A stretch of DNA of 42,350 bases from Haloimpatiens lingqiaonensis (lineage in GTDB: Bacteria > Bacillota > Clostridia > Clostridiales > Clostridiaceae): positions 1 to 42,350 of the forward strand of contig NZ_CABDWS010000022.1 in assembly GCF_901447495.1 (NCBI RefSeq), in the 5' to 3' direction. Made by a program: the position numbers and the translations under genes. The notes beneath the pieces were generated by a model. That model had not been told where the DNA came from and did not search any database. It worked only from the letters and a program-made list of their open reading frames with translations. Positions 27,044 through 35,930 of this stretch are shown piece by piece. Positions within the stretch are counted from its first letter, which is position 1; every line of letters begins with the position of its first letter.

Positions 27044-27745
27044 ATGAAGGAAAAGAGAAAACTCTTAGATAGTTTTAATGATGCAATTGAAGGGGTAATT
27101 TATGCTATAAGAACTCAAAAGAATATGAGGATACACATGATAGCAGCTATAGTAGTTTTAATATCTTGTTTTTTCTTTGATCTTACTAAAAATGAATTGC
27201 TTATAATTACTATAACTATAACCTTGGTAGTATTTGCAGAAATGATAAATACTGCAGTGGAGTTTGCAATTGATGCTACCACTAATTACTATCACCCATT
27301 AGCTAAGATAGCTAAAAATATAGCAGCAGGTTCTGTATTTATAACTGCTTTAAATGCAGTGTTAGTAGGATTTATATTATTTTGGGATAAGCTTCAATAT
27401 ATAAATTTTTTAACCCTAAAAAAAATAAGAAATGTAGATACTTATATGATGTTTATTATTTTAGTAATAGTTTGTATAGCCACGGTAATTGTAAAGGCTA
27501 TTTACGGTGAAGGAACTCCGCTTAAGGGTGGAATGCCTAGTGGACATAGTGCACTGGCTTTTTCTATAGCAACAATAATAGCTCTTTTAACTGTAGAGCC
27601 TATAGCTATAATATTAAGTTATTTATTAGCTGTGATAGTTGCTCAAAGTAGAGTGGATTCGCAGGTGCATTCTATATTGGAAGTGGTATTAGGAGCATTA
27701 TTTGGCATTATATTAACTATAATAATATTTAAGTTTTTAAATTAA
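27044..27745 (+). CDS. fusion of DgkA-type lipid kinase and PAP2 phosphatase
   Basis: A 233-residue membrane protein. Residues 1-125 form a prokaryotic diacylglycerol/undecaprenol kinase domain (FNDAIEGVIYAIRTQKNMRIH, EMINTAVEFAIDATTNYYHPLAKIAKN), with three membrane helices. Residues 135-233 form a PAP2 domain with PSGHSALAFS and SRVDSQVHSILEVVLG, the second and third phosphatase motifs. The kinase phosphorylates undecaprenol in Gram-positives, and PAP2 enzymes remove phosphate from undecaprenyl pyrophosphate, so both halves fit lipid-carrier recycling. ATG 27044 follows AGGTGGTGAT. The kinase sits between ybeY and cdd in Bacillus too. Confidence 0.92.
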   Translation: MKEKRKLLDSFNDAIEGVIYAIRTQKNMRIHMIAAIVVLISCFFFDLTKNELLIITITITLVVFAEMINTAVEFAIDATTNYYHPLAKIAKNIAAGSVFITALNAVLVGFILFWDKLQYINFLTLKKIRNVDTYMMFIILVIVCIATVIVKAIYGEGTPLKGGMPSGHSALAFSIATIIALLTVEPIAIILSYLLAVIVAQSRVDSQVHSILEVVLGALFGIILTIIIFKFLN

Positions 27746-27844
27746 TGATACATGTATTGCTTGAAAGGGATAAAAATAATGATATAATTTATATACGATG
27801 ATAAGCCTAAGATTTAAATATAATAAATTTTGGAGGTAATTATT

Positions 27845-28243
27845 ATGGAAATAAAAGCACTAATATACAAAGCAAAAGAAGCTAGAGAAAAGGCATATTC
27901 ACCATATTCAAATTTCAAAGTTGGAGCAGCAGTTCTTATGGAAAATGGCGAAGTATATACAGGATGTAATATAGAAAATGCATCTTTTGGTGCTACTAAC
28001 TGTGCAGAAAGAACGGCTATATTTAAGGCTGTATCTGAAGGTGCTAGAACCATAAAAGCCATAGCACTAATAGGAAGTGAAGAGGAATTTACTTATCCAT
28101 GCGGTATATGCAGACAGGTAATATCAGAATTTGCAGATGAGGATATGAAGATAATAATTGCAAAAAATTTAGAGGAATATATTGTAAAAAACTTAGATGA
28201 AATATTACCAGGCCCATTTACTAAAAAGGACTTAAATAAATAG
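27845..28243 (+). CDS. cdd: cytidine deaminase
   Basis: A 132-residue tetrameric-type cytidine deaminase with zinc site NCAERTAI (Cys ligand and proton-shuttle Glu) and PCGICRQ (two Cys ligands), preceded by [13 protein letters not shown]. It converts cytidine and deoxycytidine to uridine forms for pyrimidine salvage. ATG 27845 follows TGGAGG. era starts 17 bp after its stop, as in Bacillus. Confidence 0.96.
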   Translation: MEIKALIYKAKEAREKAYSPYSNFKVGAAVLMENGEVYTGCNIENASFGATNCAERTAIFKAVSEGARTIKAIALIGSEEEFTYPCGICRQVISEFADEDMKIIIAKNLEEYIVKNLDEILPGPFTKKDLNK

Positions 28244-28260
28244 GTACAAGAGGAGGAAAA

Positions 28261-29145
28261 ATGTTTAAATCAGGATTCGTTACAATAATAGGAAGACCTA
28301 ATGTGGGAAAATCCACATTAACAAATTATTTGTTGGGAGAAAAGCTATCCATAGTTTCAAGCAAGCCCCAAACCACTAGAAATAATATACAAACAGTTTT
28401 AACAGGAGAAGATCATCAATTAGTATTTGTAGATACTCCAGGCATACATAAGCCTAAGCATAAATTAGGAGAGTATATGGTGGATGTGGCTACAGAATCT
28501 ATTAAAAATGTAGATTTAGTACTATTCCTAACCACCGCGGAAGTGGAAGTAGGTAAGGGTGATTTGTATATATTAGAACAGCTTAAGGATATAGATAAAC
28601 CTGTATTTTTAGTAGTTAATAAAGTGGATGAAAGCAATCCGGAAAGAATTGCTAAGACCTTAGAGAACTATGGAGCAGTTTGTGATTTCAAAGAGATAAT
28701 TCCTATATCTGCTAAAAACGGTAAAAATGTAGATACTTTATTAAAATTAATGATAGAAAATATGCCAGAAGGACCTATGTATTATCCTAAGGATATGATA
28801 GCTGATGTGCAAGAAAGATTTGTAGTTACAGAAATTATTAGAGAAAAGGCCTTAAGACTTTTAAAGGAAGAGGTTCCTCATGGAATAGCTGTGGAAGTTA
28901 TGTCTATGAAGCAAACGGAAAGTGGAAAATATAAAATAGATGTAAATATAATATGTGAAAAGAAATCCCACAAGGGCATAATAATAGGTAAGCAAGGGAC
29001 TATGCTAGGTAAAATTACAAGATATGCTCAGGAAGATATGAAAACTTTCTTAGGTGAAAAAGTTGATTTGAATATATGGGTTAAGGTAAGAAAAGAATGG
29101 AGAGATGACAATAATCTCTTAAAGGAACTTGGATATAAAAAGTAA
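28261..29145 (+). CDS. era: GTPase Era
   Basis: A 294-residue GTPase. The G domain has [29 protein letters not shown] and NKVDESNP, followed by a C-terminal KH RNA-binding domain ([14 protein letters not shown]). Era binds the 3' end of 16S rRNA during 30S maturation. ATG 28261 follows AAGAGGAGG. recO is next after 76 bp, as in most Firmicutes. Confidence 0.97.
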   Translation: MFKSGFVTIIGRPNVGKSTLTNYLLGEKLSIVSSKPQTTRNNIQTVLTGEDHQLVFVDTPGIHKPKHKLGEYMVDVATESIKNVDLVLFLTTAEVEVGKGDLYILEQLKDIDKPVFLVVNKVDESNPERIAKTLENYGAVCDFKEIIPISAKNGKNVDTLLKLMIENMPEGPMYYPKDMIADVQERFVVTEIIREKALRLLKEEVPHGIAVEVMSMKQTESGKYKIDVNIICEKKSHKGIIIGKQGTMLGKITRYAQEDMKTFLGEKVDLNIWVKVRKEWRDDNNLLKELGYKK

Positions 29146-29221
29146 AGTTTCCATAAAGTTAATAAAATATTATAGAAAAATATGTAGAATTTAGGGTAGA
29201 ATATATATAGGAGATGATTTT

Positions 29222-29977
29222 CTGTCAACTTATAAAACTAAAGCCATAATTTTAAAAACTCAAGACTATAGAGAAAATGATAAAATTATATGGCTATTTA
29301 CAGAAAAAATAGGTAAGATCACTGCTATAGCTAGAGGGGCTAAAAAAAATAGAAGTAAGTTTTTATCTTCTACAATGCCTTTTTGCTTTGGAGAATTTGT
29401 TATATATAGAGGAAAAAGTATGTACCTAATAAATGAGGTGCAAATTATTCACTCCTTTGGAGAATTTTTAGAAGACTTAGAAATGCTAACATATGCATCT
29501 TATTTAAACGAATTGATAGATATAGCACTTTTAGAAGAGGAAAGTAATAGGGAACTTTTCAAACAAATAGTTACAGCGTATTATCTTATGAAAAATAAAG
29601 TTGGAGATGTAGAAATTCTAATAAGAGCTTTTGAAATTAAATTATTGAATTTTACAGGATACGGATTAAATTTTGAAAACTGTTGTATTTGTGGTAAAAA
29701 AATAAATTCTTCAAACTACATTAATCTTTCTTATGGTGGAGGAGTATGTAGTGAATGCAATAAGCAAGGCGGCATAGTTTTGACTAATACAGCATATAAT
29801 GTTTTAAAAATTTTATCTAATTTTCCTTTGGAAAAAGTTCATAGAATTAATGTCAATGAGGATATGAAAAAACAGATATATAAAGTATTGTCTGGATTCA
29901 TAGTAGAAAATTATCAAAAGACACCTAAAAGTTTGGATATGTTAAATGTTTTTAAGGAGGGAAATAAAAATGAGTGA
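29222..29977 (+). CDS. recO: DNA repair protein RecO, apparent CTG start
   Basis: A 251-residue RecO when read from CTG 29222. The first residues (STYKTKAIILKTQDYREND) are the conserved start of the RecO OB fold, and the C-terminal helical domain has CCICGKK and CSECN zinc cysteines. RecO loads RecA at gaps with RecR and RecF. In frame, the stop at 29192 is followed by no ATG, GTG or TTG before CTG 29222, and AGGAG lies 8 bp before that codon. The next in-frame ATG is at 29375 and would remove about 51 residues of the OB fold. The end overlaps the next gene. Confidence 0.88.
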   Translation: MSTYKTKAIILKTQDYRENDKIIWLFTEKIGKITAIARGAKKNRSKFLSSTMPFCFGEFVIYRGKSMYLINEVQIIHSFGEFLEDLEMLTYASYLNELIDIALLEEESNRELFKQIVTAYYLMKNKVGDVEILIRAFEIKLLNFTGYGLNFENCCICGKKINSSNYINLSYGGGVCSECNKQGGIVLTNTAYNVLKILSNFPLEKVHRINVNEDMKKQIYKVLSGFIVENYQKTPKSLDMLNVFKEGNKNE

Positions 29978-30536
29978 AGTAACTTTAGAAAAGATTGACA
30001 TGATAAGAGAGAGGACTGGAGTTAGCTATACAGAGGCAAAAGAAGCTTTAGAAGCATGTTCAGGAGATGTAGTAGAGGCTTTAGTATATATAGAAAGTAA
30101 CAAAAAAGAAAGCTCTCTTTACACTACAAAAGAAGAATTTATAGCATGGATGAAGGAGTTAATAAAAAAAGGTCAAGTCACTAGAATAAAGATTAAAAAA
30201 GATGATAAAGTACTTGTGGATATGCCTGTAAATGCAGGAGTTGCAGCAGGAGTTATATCTTTAATTTGGTGGCCAATAGCTGCAACTTTAGTGGTTACTG
30301 CAGTTGTTGCTAAAATCACTATAGAGATAACTAAACAAGATGGTACTGTGGAAGTGGTAAATAAAATAATAAAGACTAAAGCTTCAGAGGTTAAAGATAT
30401 AGTTAAAGATGCAGGCTGTGATATAAAAGAAAAAATTAATTCTAAAATGAATAAAGATAATTGTGAACAAGAAAGTGAAAATGTATATCAATATACAGTT
30501 AATTTTAATCAAGATGAAAAAAAGGATGACAATTAA
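29970..30536 (+). CDS. UBA/TS-N and DUF4342 domain protein
   Basis: A 188-residue protein. Residues 1-45 form a UBA/TS-N-like three-helix domain (LEKIDMIRERTGVSYTEAKE, EALVYIESNK). Residues 50-125 match DUF4342, with a basic strand region and a hydrophobic stretch (GVAAGVISLIWWPIAATLVV) likely to enter the membrane; the charged tail is probably disordered. The function is unknown. ATG 29970 overlaps the recO stop by 8 bp and follows AAGGAGGG, so the two genes are translationally linked. Confidence 0.82.
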   Translation: MSEVTLEKIDMIRERTGVSYTEAKEALEACSGDVVEALVYIESNKKESSLYTTKEEFIAWMKELIKKGQVTRIKIKKDDKVLVDMPVNAGVAAGVISLIWWPIAATLVVTAVVAKITIEITKQDGTVEVVNKIIKTKASEVKDIVKDAGCDIKEKINSKMNKDNCEQESENVYQYTVNFNQDEKKDDN

Positions 30537-30572
30537 AAAGTTATATAAAAATGAGATTATAATTAGTAAAAT

Positions 30573-30602
30573 AGCTGACAGGTAATACTGTCAGCTTTAT
30601 TT
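30573..30602 (+). terminator. terminator after the recO pair
   Basis: AGCTGACAG and CTGTCAGCT pair perfectly around a 6-nt loop, followed by TTTATTTAT. The last bases merge with the left end of repeat copy 4. Confidence 0.8.
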
Positions 30603-30733
30603 ATCAGATGACTACCTGCCGTAACACTCCCACTTCTAACAAAGTGGGGATAACGGCAGCTACGTCCCTGGATAACGAGCTCTTAGCTTCAGATGGAGTA
30701 AAAACTCCATCTGAAGCTAAGAGCTCTGTTTAT
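30600..30733 (+). repeat. dispersed double-hairpin element, copy 4
   Basis: Starts within the T tail of the preceding terminator. The long stem (30677-30699 with 30704-30726) is a perfect 23 bp with an AAAA loop. Its left arm has CTTAGCTTCAGATGG, complementary to its own right arm and unlike the left arm of copies 2, 3, 5 and 6. It has a 1-nt deletion in the first hairpin. Confidence 0.92.
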
Positions 30734-30797
30734 AAATAAGAATATTTACATAGAAAAAATATTTTTTCATAAAAAAGTATATACTATTGAATTTTTT

Positions 30798-30837
30798 TGA
30801 TAAAAAATATATCATTATTATTGCAAAATGGTATAAT
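30798..30837 (+). promoter_or_regulatory. promoter region of the CcpN-like gene
   Basis: An extended -10 (TGG before TATAAT at 30832-30837) lies 27 bp before the gene. Upstream, TGATA and TATCA (30798-30814) form a short inverted repeat that could be an autoregulatory operator. No good -35 box is visible. Confidence 0.5.
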
Positions 30838-30863
30838 AGAAGTTAGTATATGTTAGAAAGAAG

Positions 30864-31505
30864 GTGGCTACTATTAAACTTACAGATAGACAAGAAGAAA
30901 TAATAAGATTAGTTAAAGAAAATCAACCTATGACTAGCGAAAAAATAGCTGCTAGTTTAAATTTAACAAGGGCTGCGCTTAGACCAGACTTAGCCATACT
31001 TACCATGACTGGAATATTAGATGCTAGGCCTAAAGTGGGATATATATATTCTAATAAACCCTCTTATAGCCTTGTTTATGATTATATTAGAAAAATTAGT
31101 GTAGAGGAGATAATGTCAAAGCCAGTGGTTGTACAAGAGGATACATCCATATATGATGCAATTTTGCATTTGTTTTTAAATGATGTAGGAACTCTTTTTG
31201 TAGAAAATAATGATGCATTGGTTGGGGCTATATCAAGGAAGGATTTTCTTAAAATCGCCATGGGAGGAACTGATATGCATAAGGTTCCAGTGGGAATTAT
31301 AATGACTAGAATGCCAAATATAGTTTTTGTAGATCCTAAGGATACAGCTTATTTTGCGGCGAAAAAAATAATAGATCACGAAGTAGACAGTCTTCCAGTA
31401 GTAGAAAAGTTCATTAATGAAGGTAAAGAATTGTTTAAGATAGTGGGTAAGGTTTCAAAAACAAATATAACAAAAATATTTGTAAAATTAGGGGAAAATG
31501 GCTAA
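30864..31505 (+). CDS. CcpN-like transcriptional repressor with CBS pair
   Basis: A 213-residue regulator. An N-terminal winged helix (about 1-60, LTDRQEEIIRLVKENQPMTS, SLNLTRAALRPDLAILTMTG) is followed by two CBS domains (about 75-205, MSKPVVVQEDTSIYDAI and MTRMPNIVFVDPKDTA). It matches the CcpN/YqzB family, which in B. subtilis represses gapB and pckA when glycolytic substrates are present. The CBS pair probably senses an adenine nucleotide. The start is GTG 30864 behind AGAAAGAAG. ppdK lies directly downstream, so control of pyruvate/PEP flux is the likely role. Confidence 0.88.
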   Translation: MATIKLTDRQEEIIRLVKENQPMTSEKIAASLNLTRAALRPDLAILTMTGILDARPKVGYIYSNKPSYSLVYDYIRKISVEEIMSKPVVVQEDTSIYDAILHLFLNDVGTLFVENNDALVGAISRKDFLKIAMGGTDMHKVPVGIIMTRMPNIVFVDPKDTAYFAAKKIIDHEVDSLPVVEKFINEGKELFKIVGKVSKTNITKIFVKLGENG

Positions 31506-31640
31506 TTTATCCGATGGCTATTTGCCGTAACACTCACACTTCTAGCAAAGTGGGAGATAACGGCAGCTACGTCCCTGGATAACGATCTCTAACCTTCAGT
31601 TGGAGTAAAAACTCTATCTGAAGCTAAGAGCTCTGTTTAT
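31506..31640 (+). repeat. dispersed double-hairpin element, copy 5
   Basis: Starts at the base after the CcpN-like stop codon and ends 51 bp before ppdK. It is the most diverged copy, with several substitutions in the first hairpin (TTTGCCGT, CTCACACTT) and one in the long stem (ACTCTATC). Confidence 0.9.
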
Positions 31641-31691
31641 TTAGTGTTTTCTCTTAATATAAAGGATTTACATCTTAAAGGGGGAAGTAAA

Positions 31692-34325
31692 ATGTCAGAT
31701 AAGAAATATGTGTACTTATTCAATGAAGGCAATGCTTCTATGAGAAATCTTTTAGGAGGAAAGGGTGCAAATTTAGCAGAAATGACTAATTTAGGAATCC
31801 CCGTGCCAGAAGGATTCACAGTGTCAACTGAGGCTTGCACTAAGTATTATGATGATGGTAAGAAAGTTGATTCATATGTAATTTCACAAATTGAGGAGGC
31901 TATGAAAAAATTAGAAGAATCTACAGATAAAAAATTTGGATCTAAAGAAAATCCACTTTTAGTATCTGTTAGATCAGGGGCTAGAGTTTCCATGCCAGGT
32001 ATGATGGACACTATACTAAATTTAGGATTAAATGACGAAACTGTAGTTGCCATGGCTAACCTAACAAATAATGAAAGATTTGCATATGATTCATATAGAA
32101 GATTTATTCAAATGTTTTCAGATGTAGTTATGGGAATAGAAAAGAGAAAGTTTGAAGAAGTATTAGATGAATTTAAATGCAAAAAAGGGGTAAAATACGA
32201 TACTGATTTAGATGCACAAGATTTAAAAAATGTAGTTGAAAGTTATAAAAAAATATATAAGAAAGAAATGGGAGAAGAGTTTCCACAGGAACCTAAAAAG
32301 CAATTAATAGAATCAATTACAGCTGTGTTTAGATCTTGGGATAATCCAAGGGCAAATGTATACAGGAGACTTAATGATATACCAGGAGATTGGGGTACTG
32401 CTGTAAACGTTCAGAGGATGGCTTTTGGTAATATGGGAAACACATCAGGTACGGGAGTGGCATTTACAAGAAACCCAGCTAATGGAGACAAAAGGATATT
32501 TGGAGAATATCTAATAAATGCTCAAGGTGAAGATGTAGTTGCAGGGGTAAGAACACCACAGCCACTACAAAAATTAAAAGAAGATTTGCCAGAATGTTAT
32601 GAACAATTCATGAGTATTGCAAATAAATTGGAAAACCACTACAGAGATATGCAAGATATGGAGTTTACAATAGAACAAGGCAAGCTATATTTCTTACAAA
32701 CAAGAAATGGTAAAAGAACTGCTCAAGCAGCTTTAAAAATAGCTGTAGATTTAGTAGATGAAGGTCTTCTTACTAAAGAAGAGGCTATTTTAAAAGTGGA
32801 ACCAAAACAACTAGATACATTACTTCACCCTAATTTTGATGAAAAAGAATTAAAAGAAGCTAGACCTATAGCAAAGGGATTGCCAGCTTCTCCAGGGGCA
32901 GCAGCAGGAAGAGTTTACTTCACAGCAGAGGATGCTAAATCACACCATGAAGCAGGAGAAAAAGTAGTTCTTGTAAGATTAGAAACTTCTCCAGAGGATA
33001 TAGAAGGAATGGTTGCTGCAGAGGGAATATTGACTGTACGAGGCGGTATGACATCACATGCGGCAGTTGTAGCAAGAGGTATGGGTACTTGTTGTGTAGC
33101 AGGTTGTGGCGAAATTGCTATAAATGAAAAAGAAAAGACTTTTGAAGCTTCAGGACAAATGTTTAAAGAAGGAGATTTTATTTCATTAGACGGTACCACA
33201 GGAAATGTATATGGAAAGCCAATAAAGACTGTGTCACCAGAAATGTCAGGACACTTTGGAACATTCATGAGCTGGGCAGATGAAATTAGAAAGCTAAAAG
33301 TTAGAACTAATGCAGATACTCCAAAGGATGCTAAGCAAGCAGTGGAATTTGGAGCAGAGGGCATAGGGCTTTGCAGAACAGAGCACATGTTTTTTGATGA
33401 AAAGAGAATACCTTCCGTTAGAGAAATGATATTAGCTAAAACATTGGAGCAAAGAGAAAAAGCTTTAGAGAAGCTATTGCCAATGCAAAGGGAGGATTTC
33501 ATAGGTATATATGAAGCCATGGAAGGGAGACCTGTAACTATAAGACTTTTAGATCCACCACTACATGAATTCCTTCCAAGTGAAGAAGAAGACATGATGG
33601 AATTATCAAAGGAAATGGGAATAACCTTCGAAGAATTAAAAGCTACAGTAGCATCACTACACGAGTTTAACCCAATGATGGGACATAGAGGATGCAGACT
33701 TGCAGTTTCTTACCCAGAGATAGCAAGAATGCAAACTAGAGCTATAATTGAAGCAGCAATAAAGGTTAAAAGGGAAAAAGTTTACGATATAGTTCCAGAA
33801 ATAATGATACCATTGGTGGGAGAATTAAAAGAGTTAAAGTTTGTTAAGGATGTAATAACAGCTGAAGCAGATGAAATAATTAAATCTGAAGGGGTAGAAT
33901 TAAAATATATAGTAGGTACTATGATAGAGATACCAAGAGCAGCTATTACAGCAGATGAAATAGCTAAAGAAGCAGAGTTCTTCTCTTTTGGAACTAATGA
34001 TTTAACTCAAATGACCTTTGGATTCTCAAGGGATGATGCAGGAAAATTCTTGAAATATTATTATGAAAATAAAATATATGAATTCGATCCATTCCAAAAA
34101 CTAGATCAAACTGGAGTGGGAAGATTAGTTGAAATTGCAACAGAACTAGGAAGAAAAACTAGACCAAATATTAAATTAGGAATTTGTGGAGAGCACGGTG
34201 GAGATCCTTCATCTGTAGAGTTCTGTCATGGTGTTGGATTAAATTATGTATCTTGTTCACCATACAGAGTTCCAATAGCTAGATTGGCAGCAGCTCAGGC
34301 ACAAGTAAAAAATCCTATAAAATAG
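31692..34325 (+). CDS. ppdK: pyruvate, phosphate dikinase
   Basis: An 877-residue PPDK that interconverts pyruvate, ATP and phosphate with PEP, AMP and pyrophosphate. The N-terminal ATP-grasp domain has GGKGANLAEM. The swivelling domain has GGMTSHAAVVARGMG, with phosphoryl-carrier His456. The PEP-binding barrel has GLCRTEHMFF and CGEHGGDPSS. ATG 31692 follows AAAGGGGGA; upstream in-frame codons lack a ribosome binding site. A CcpN-like regulator precedes it, but no PpsR/YqfL-type PPDK regulatory kinase gene is next to it here. Confidence 0.97.
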   Translation: MSDKKYVYLFNEGNASMRNLLGGKGANLAEMTNLGIPVPEGFTVSTEACTKYYDDGKKVDSYVISQIEEAMKKLEESTDKKFGSKENPLLVSVRSGARVSMPGMMDTILNLGLNDETVVAMANLTNNERFAYDSYRRFIQMFSDVVMGIEKRKFEEVLDEFKCKKGVKYDTDLDAQDLKNVVESYKKIYKKEMGEEFPQEPKKQLIESITAVFRSWDNPRANVYRRLNDIPGDWGTAVNVQRMAFGNMGNTSGTGVAFTRNPANGDKRIFGEYLINAQGEDVVAGVRTPQPLQKLKEDLPECYEQFMSIANKLENHYRDMQDMEFTIEQGKLYFLQTRNGKRTAQAALKIAVDLVDEGLLTKEEAILKVEPKQLDTLLHPNFDEKELKEARPIAKGLPASPGAAAGRVYFTAEDAKSHHEAGEKVVLVRLETSPEDIEGMVAAEGILTVRGGMTSHAAVVARGMGTCCVAGCGEIAINEKEKTFEASGQMFKEGDFISLDGTTGNVYGKPIKTVSPEMSGHFGTFMSWADEIRKLKVRTNADTPKDAKQAVEFGAEGIGLCRTEHMFFDEKRIPSVREMILAKTLEQREKALEKLLPMQREDFIGIYEAMEGRPVTIRLLDPPLHEFLPSEEEDMMELSKEMGITFEELKATVASLHEFNPMMGHRGCRLAVSYPEIARMQTRAIIEAAIKVKREKVYDIVPEIMIPLVGELKELKFVKDVITAEADEIIKSEGVELKYIVGTMIEIPRAAITADEIAKEAEFFSFGTNDLTQMTFGFSRDDAGKFLKYYYENKIYEFDPFQKLDQTGVGRLVEIATELGRKTRPNIKLGICGEHGGDPSSVEFCHGVGLNYVSCSPYRVPIARLAAAQAQVKNPIK

Positions 34326-34345
34326 TTAAAGTAATTTGAAGTACC

Positions 34346-34435
34346 AATCCCTAGTTTCTAGTCCCCAGTCCCTAAGTAAAAATACCAAGTGTGTATTTTA
34401 ACAATTTAGGAATTAGGGATTAGAGACTGGGGATT
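34346..34435. repeat. inverted heptamer arrays forming a 28-bp stem after ppdK
   Basis: Left array 34346-34373: AATCCCT, AGTTTCT, AGTCCCC, AGTCCCT. Right array 34408-34435: AGGAATT, AGGGATT, AGAGACT, GGGGATT. The units pair in reverse order with only two mismatches (some G-U) around a 34-nt loop, followed by ATTATTTTAATTT. It lies between convergent ppdK and the cotS-like gene and may terminate both. Confidence 0.8.
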
Positions 34436-34492
34436 ATTTTAATTTATAATATTAAGGATATTAATTCTAAATTTAAAAATTAAATATTAATC

Positions 34493-35560
34493 CTAAATAT
34501 TAATTTTAAATCTCCCTTCTATATAATCTATAAAATCATGTGCAAATTTCAATTGTTCCTGCTCGGTTTTAACTGATTTTAAAAGTATTTTAACAAAGCT
34601 ATTTTTATTACATTTATTTATGTTATTAAAATAATCTCTAGATATTCTCCAGTATTTTTGTGGGAAAGCTAAATAGCATAGTAGATATAAATATTCATGT
34701 GAATTTAAAGTGCAAATTTTTTCATATTCTTTAAGATATCTAAGAGTAATATCTAAATTCCATTTTGTATTATCTCTTCTTAAAAGCCTTCTAAAAAAAT
34801 ATGAAATATCGTGAACACAATAATCCATTTGGCATTTATCAAAATCAATTACCCATATATTTCCCCCATTATCAAATAGCAAATTCTTATTCACATAATC
34901 TAAATGGCATAGAGATCTAGATAAATCATTTAAATTTATTAAATATGAACTTTGTAAGGATATTTTACCGAGAGTTTCATTCACTTGAAAATGCTCATTA
35001 TAAATATTAGAAAATTTATCATTGTATTGAAAGGCTAAATTAGAGTTTTCTAATAATCTACCATATCGTTTATTTGCTGAAGAGTATATATTACTATAAT
35101 TTTCCCTTAAATCACTGCCAGGAATAGGATGAAATTTTTTGGTTACATAATGCATTTTGGATAGGTTTCTAATGGTTTTAATCATATGTTCTTCATTATC
35201 ATAGTCGCATTTAACTCCATCAATCCAAGGAGTTAATATGAACAGCATGTTTTCATATTGTACAAATCGGCTTCCGGAATTTGTAGATATAAATCTTGGG
35301 GTTTTTAAGCCACATCTATAAAGCCATTCTACTGCTGAATAAACAAATAAAAGCTCTTGCATACCAAAATAAACCTTTTTTAAGCAATAGGATTCATCTT
35401 TGTAAGTTATTTTATAAACAGCTCTTTGTTTTTCTGTATTTTTAATTTTTATTTGTTCTATGCTAGAATTCTGTAAATTATAGTGAACCAAAACGTATTT
35501 TTTTAAATTATCTTCGGATAAAAGTTTTATATTACTATATAAATTAGCCATTGAAGGCAT
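34493..35560 (-). CDS. CotS-family spore coat protein, kinase-like fold
   Basis: A 355-residue protein of the CotS/CotI/YutH group, which has an aminoglycoside-phosphotransferase-like kinase fold. The visible catalytic-loop motif is CHLDYVNKNLLFD, with VIDFDK as the metal-binding segment. Some family members (CotH is a separate case) are coat components, and others may be active kinases. On the minus strand the ATG at 35560-35558 has AAAGGAG at 8 bp; a GTG 9 bp upstream sits too close to it. It stands alone, facing away from dnaG. Which coat gene it corresponds to cannot be said. Confidence 0.82.
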   Translation of the reverse strand: MPSMANLYSNIKLLSEDNLKKYVLVHYNLQNSSIEQIKIKNTEKQRAVYKITYKDESYCLKKVYFGMQELLFVYSAVEWLYRCGLKTPRFISTNSGSRFVQYENMLFILTPWIDGVKCDYDNEEHMIKTIRNLSKMHYVTKKFHPIPGSDLRENYSNIYSSANKRYGRLLENSNLAFQYNDKFSNIYNEHFQVNETLGKISLQSSYLINLNDLSRSLCHLDYVNKNLLFDNGGNIWVIDFDKCQMDYCVHDISYFFRRLLRRDNTKWNLDITLRYLKEYEKICTLNSHEYLYLLCYLAFPQKYWRISRDYFNNINKCNKNSFVKILLKSVKTEQEQLKFAHDFIDYIEGRFKINI

Positions 35561-35873
35561 TGAAAACACTCCTTTATAAACATTTCACTATAAAGATATT
35601 AAAATATTCTTAATATTATACATTTTTATTTAAAAAAAGGATTTTTCATAATGGTATAGAATAAGTTTATGAATAAATATTTCAATAAAAGAGAAAATAA
35701 TATTTACTGGAAACAATATTTGTTAAATTATATATAAGTTTTATATAGTTTTAAAAAATTTCCGAAAGTGGTATTTAGTAAGATAAAAAATATGAAGGAA
35801 TTTAATATTTTATAAAGAATATAATAAGTAAAATATAAAAAAATAAAAAATAAAAGAAGGAGTTTATATTTTT

Positions 35874-35912
35874 TTGTCGAATAGTATTAAATTCGGAATA
35901 AAATATTTATAG
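35874..35912 (+). CDS. possible 12-residue leader peptide before dnaG
   Basis: AGAAGGAG at 35855-35862 is a strong ribosome binding site that does not belong to dnaG. It is followed by TTG 35874 and the frame MSNSIKFGIKYL, ending at TAG 35910-35912. The dnaG site AGGTGGGAG begins immediately after. Spacing is 11 bp. This could be a translated leader or a chance purine run. The rest of 35561-35850 is A+T-rich, with no other clear feature. Confidence 0.28.
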   Translation: MSNSIKFGIKYL

Positions 35913-35930
35913 TTAGGTGGGAGAGTTTTA

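Noticed and set aside
30753-30768. GAAAAAATATTTTTTC palindrome as a terminator
   Set aside because: It is a pure A/T stem with almost no loop and would be unstable, and a good terminator already lies at 30573.
32915-33595. Open frame of about 226 codons antisense to ppdK
   Set aside because: It lies inside a well-conserved enzyme gene, is Ser/Pro-rich as expected of a reverse-strand shadow, and matches no family I know.
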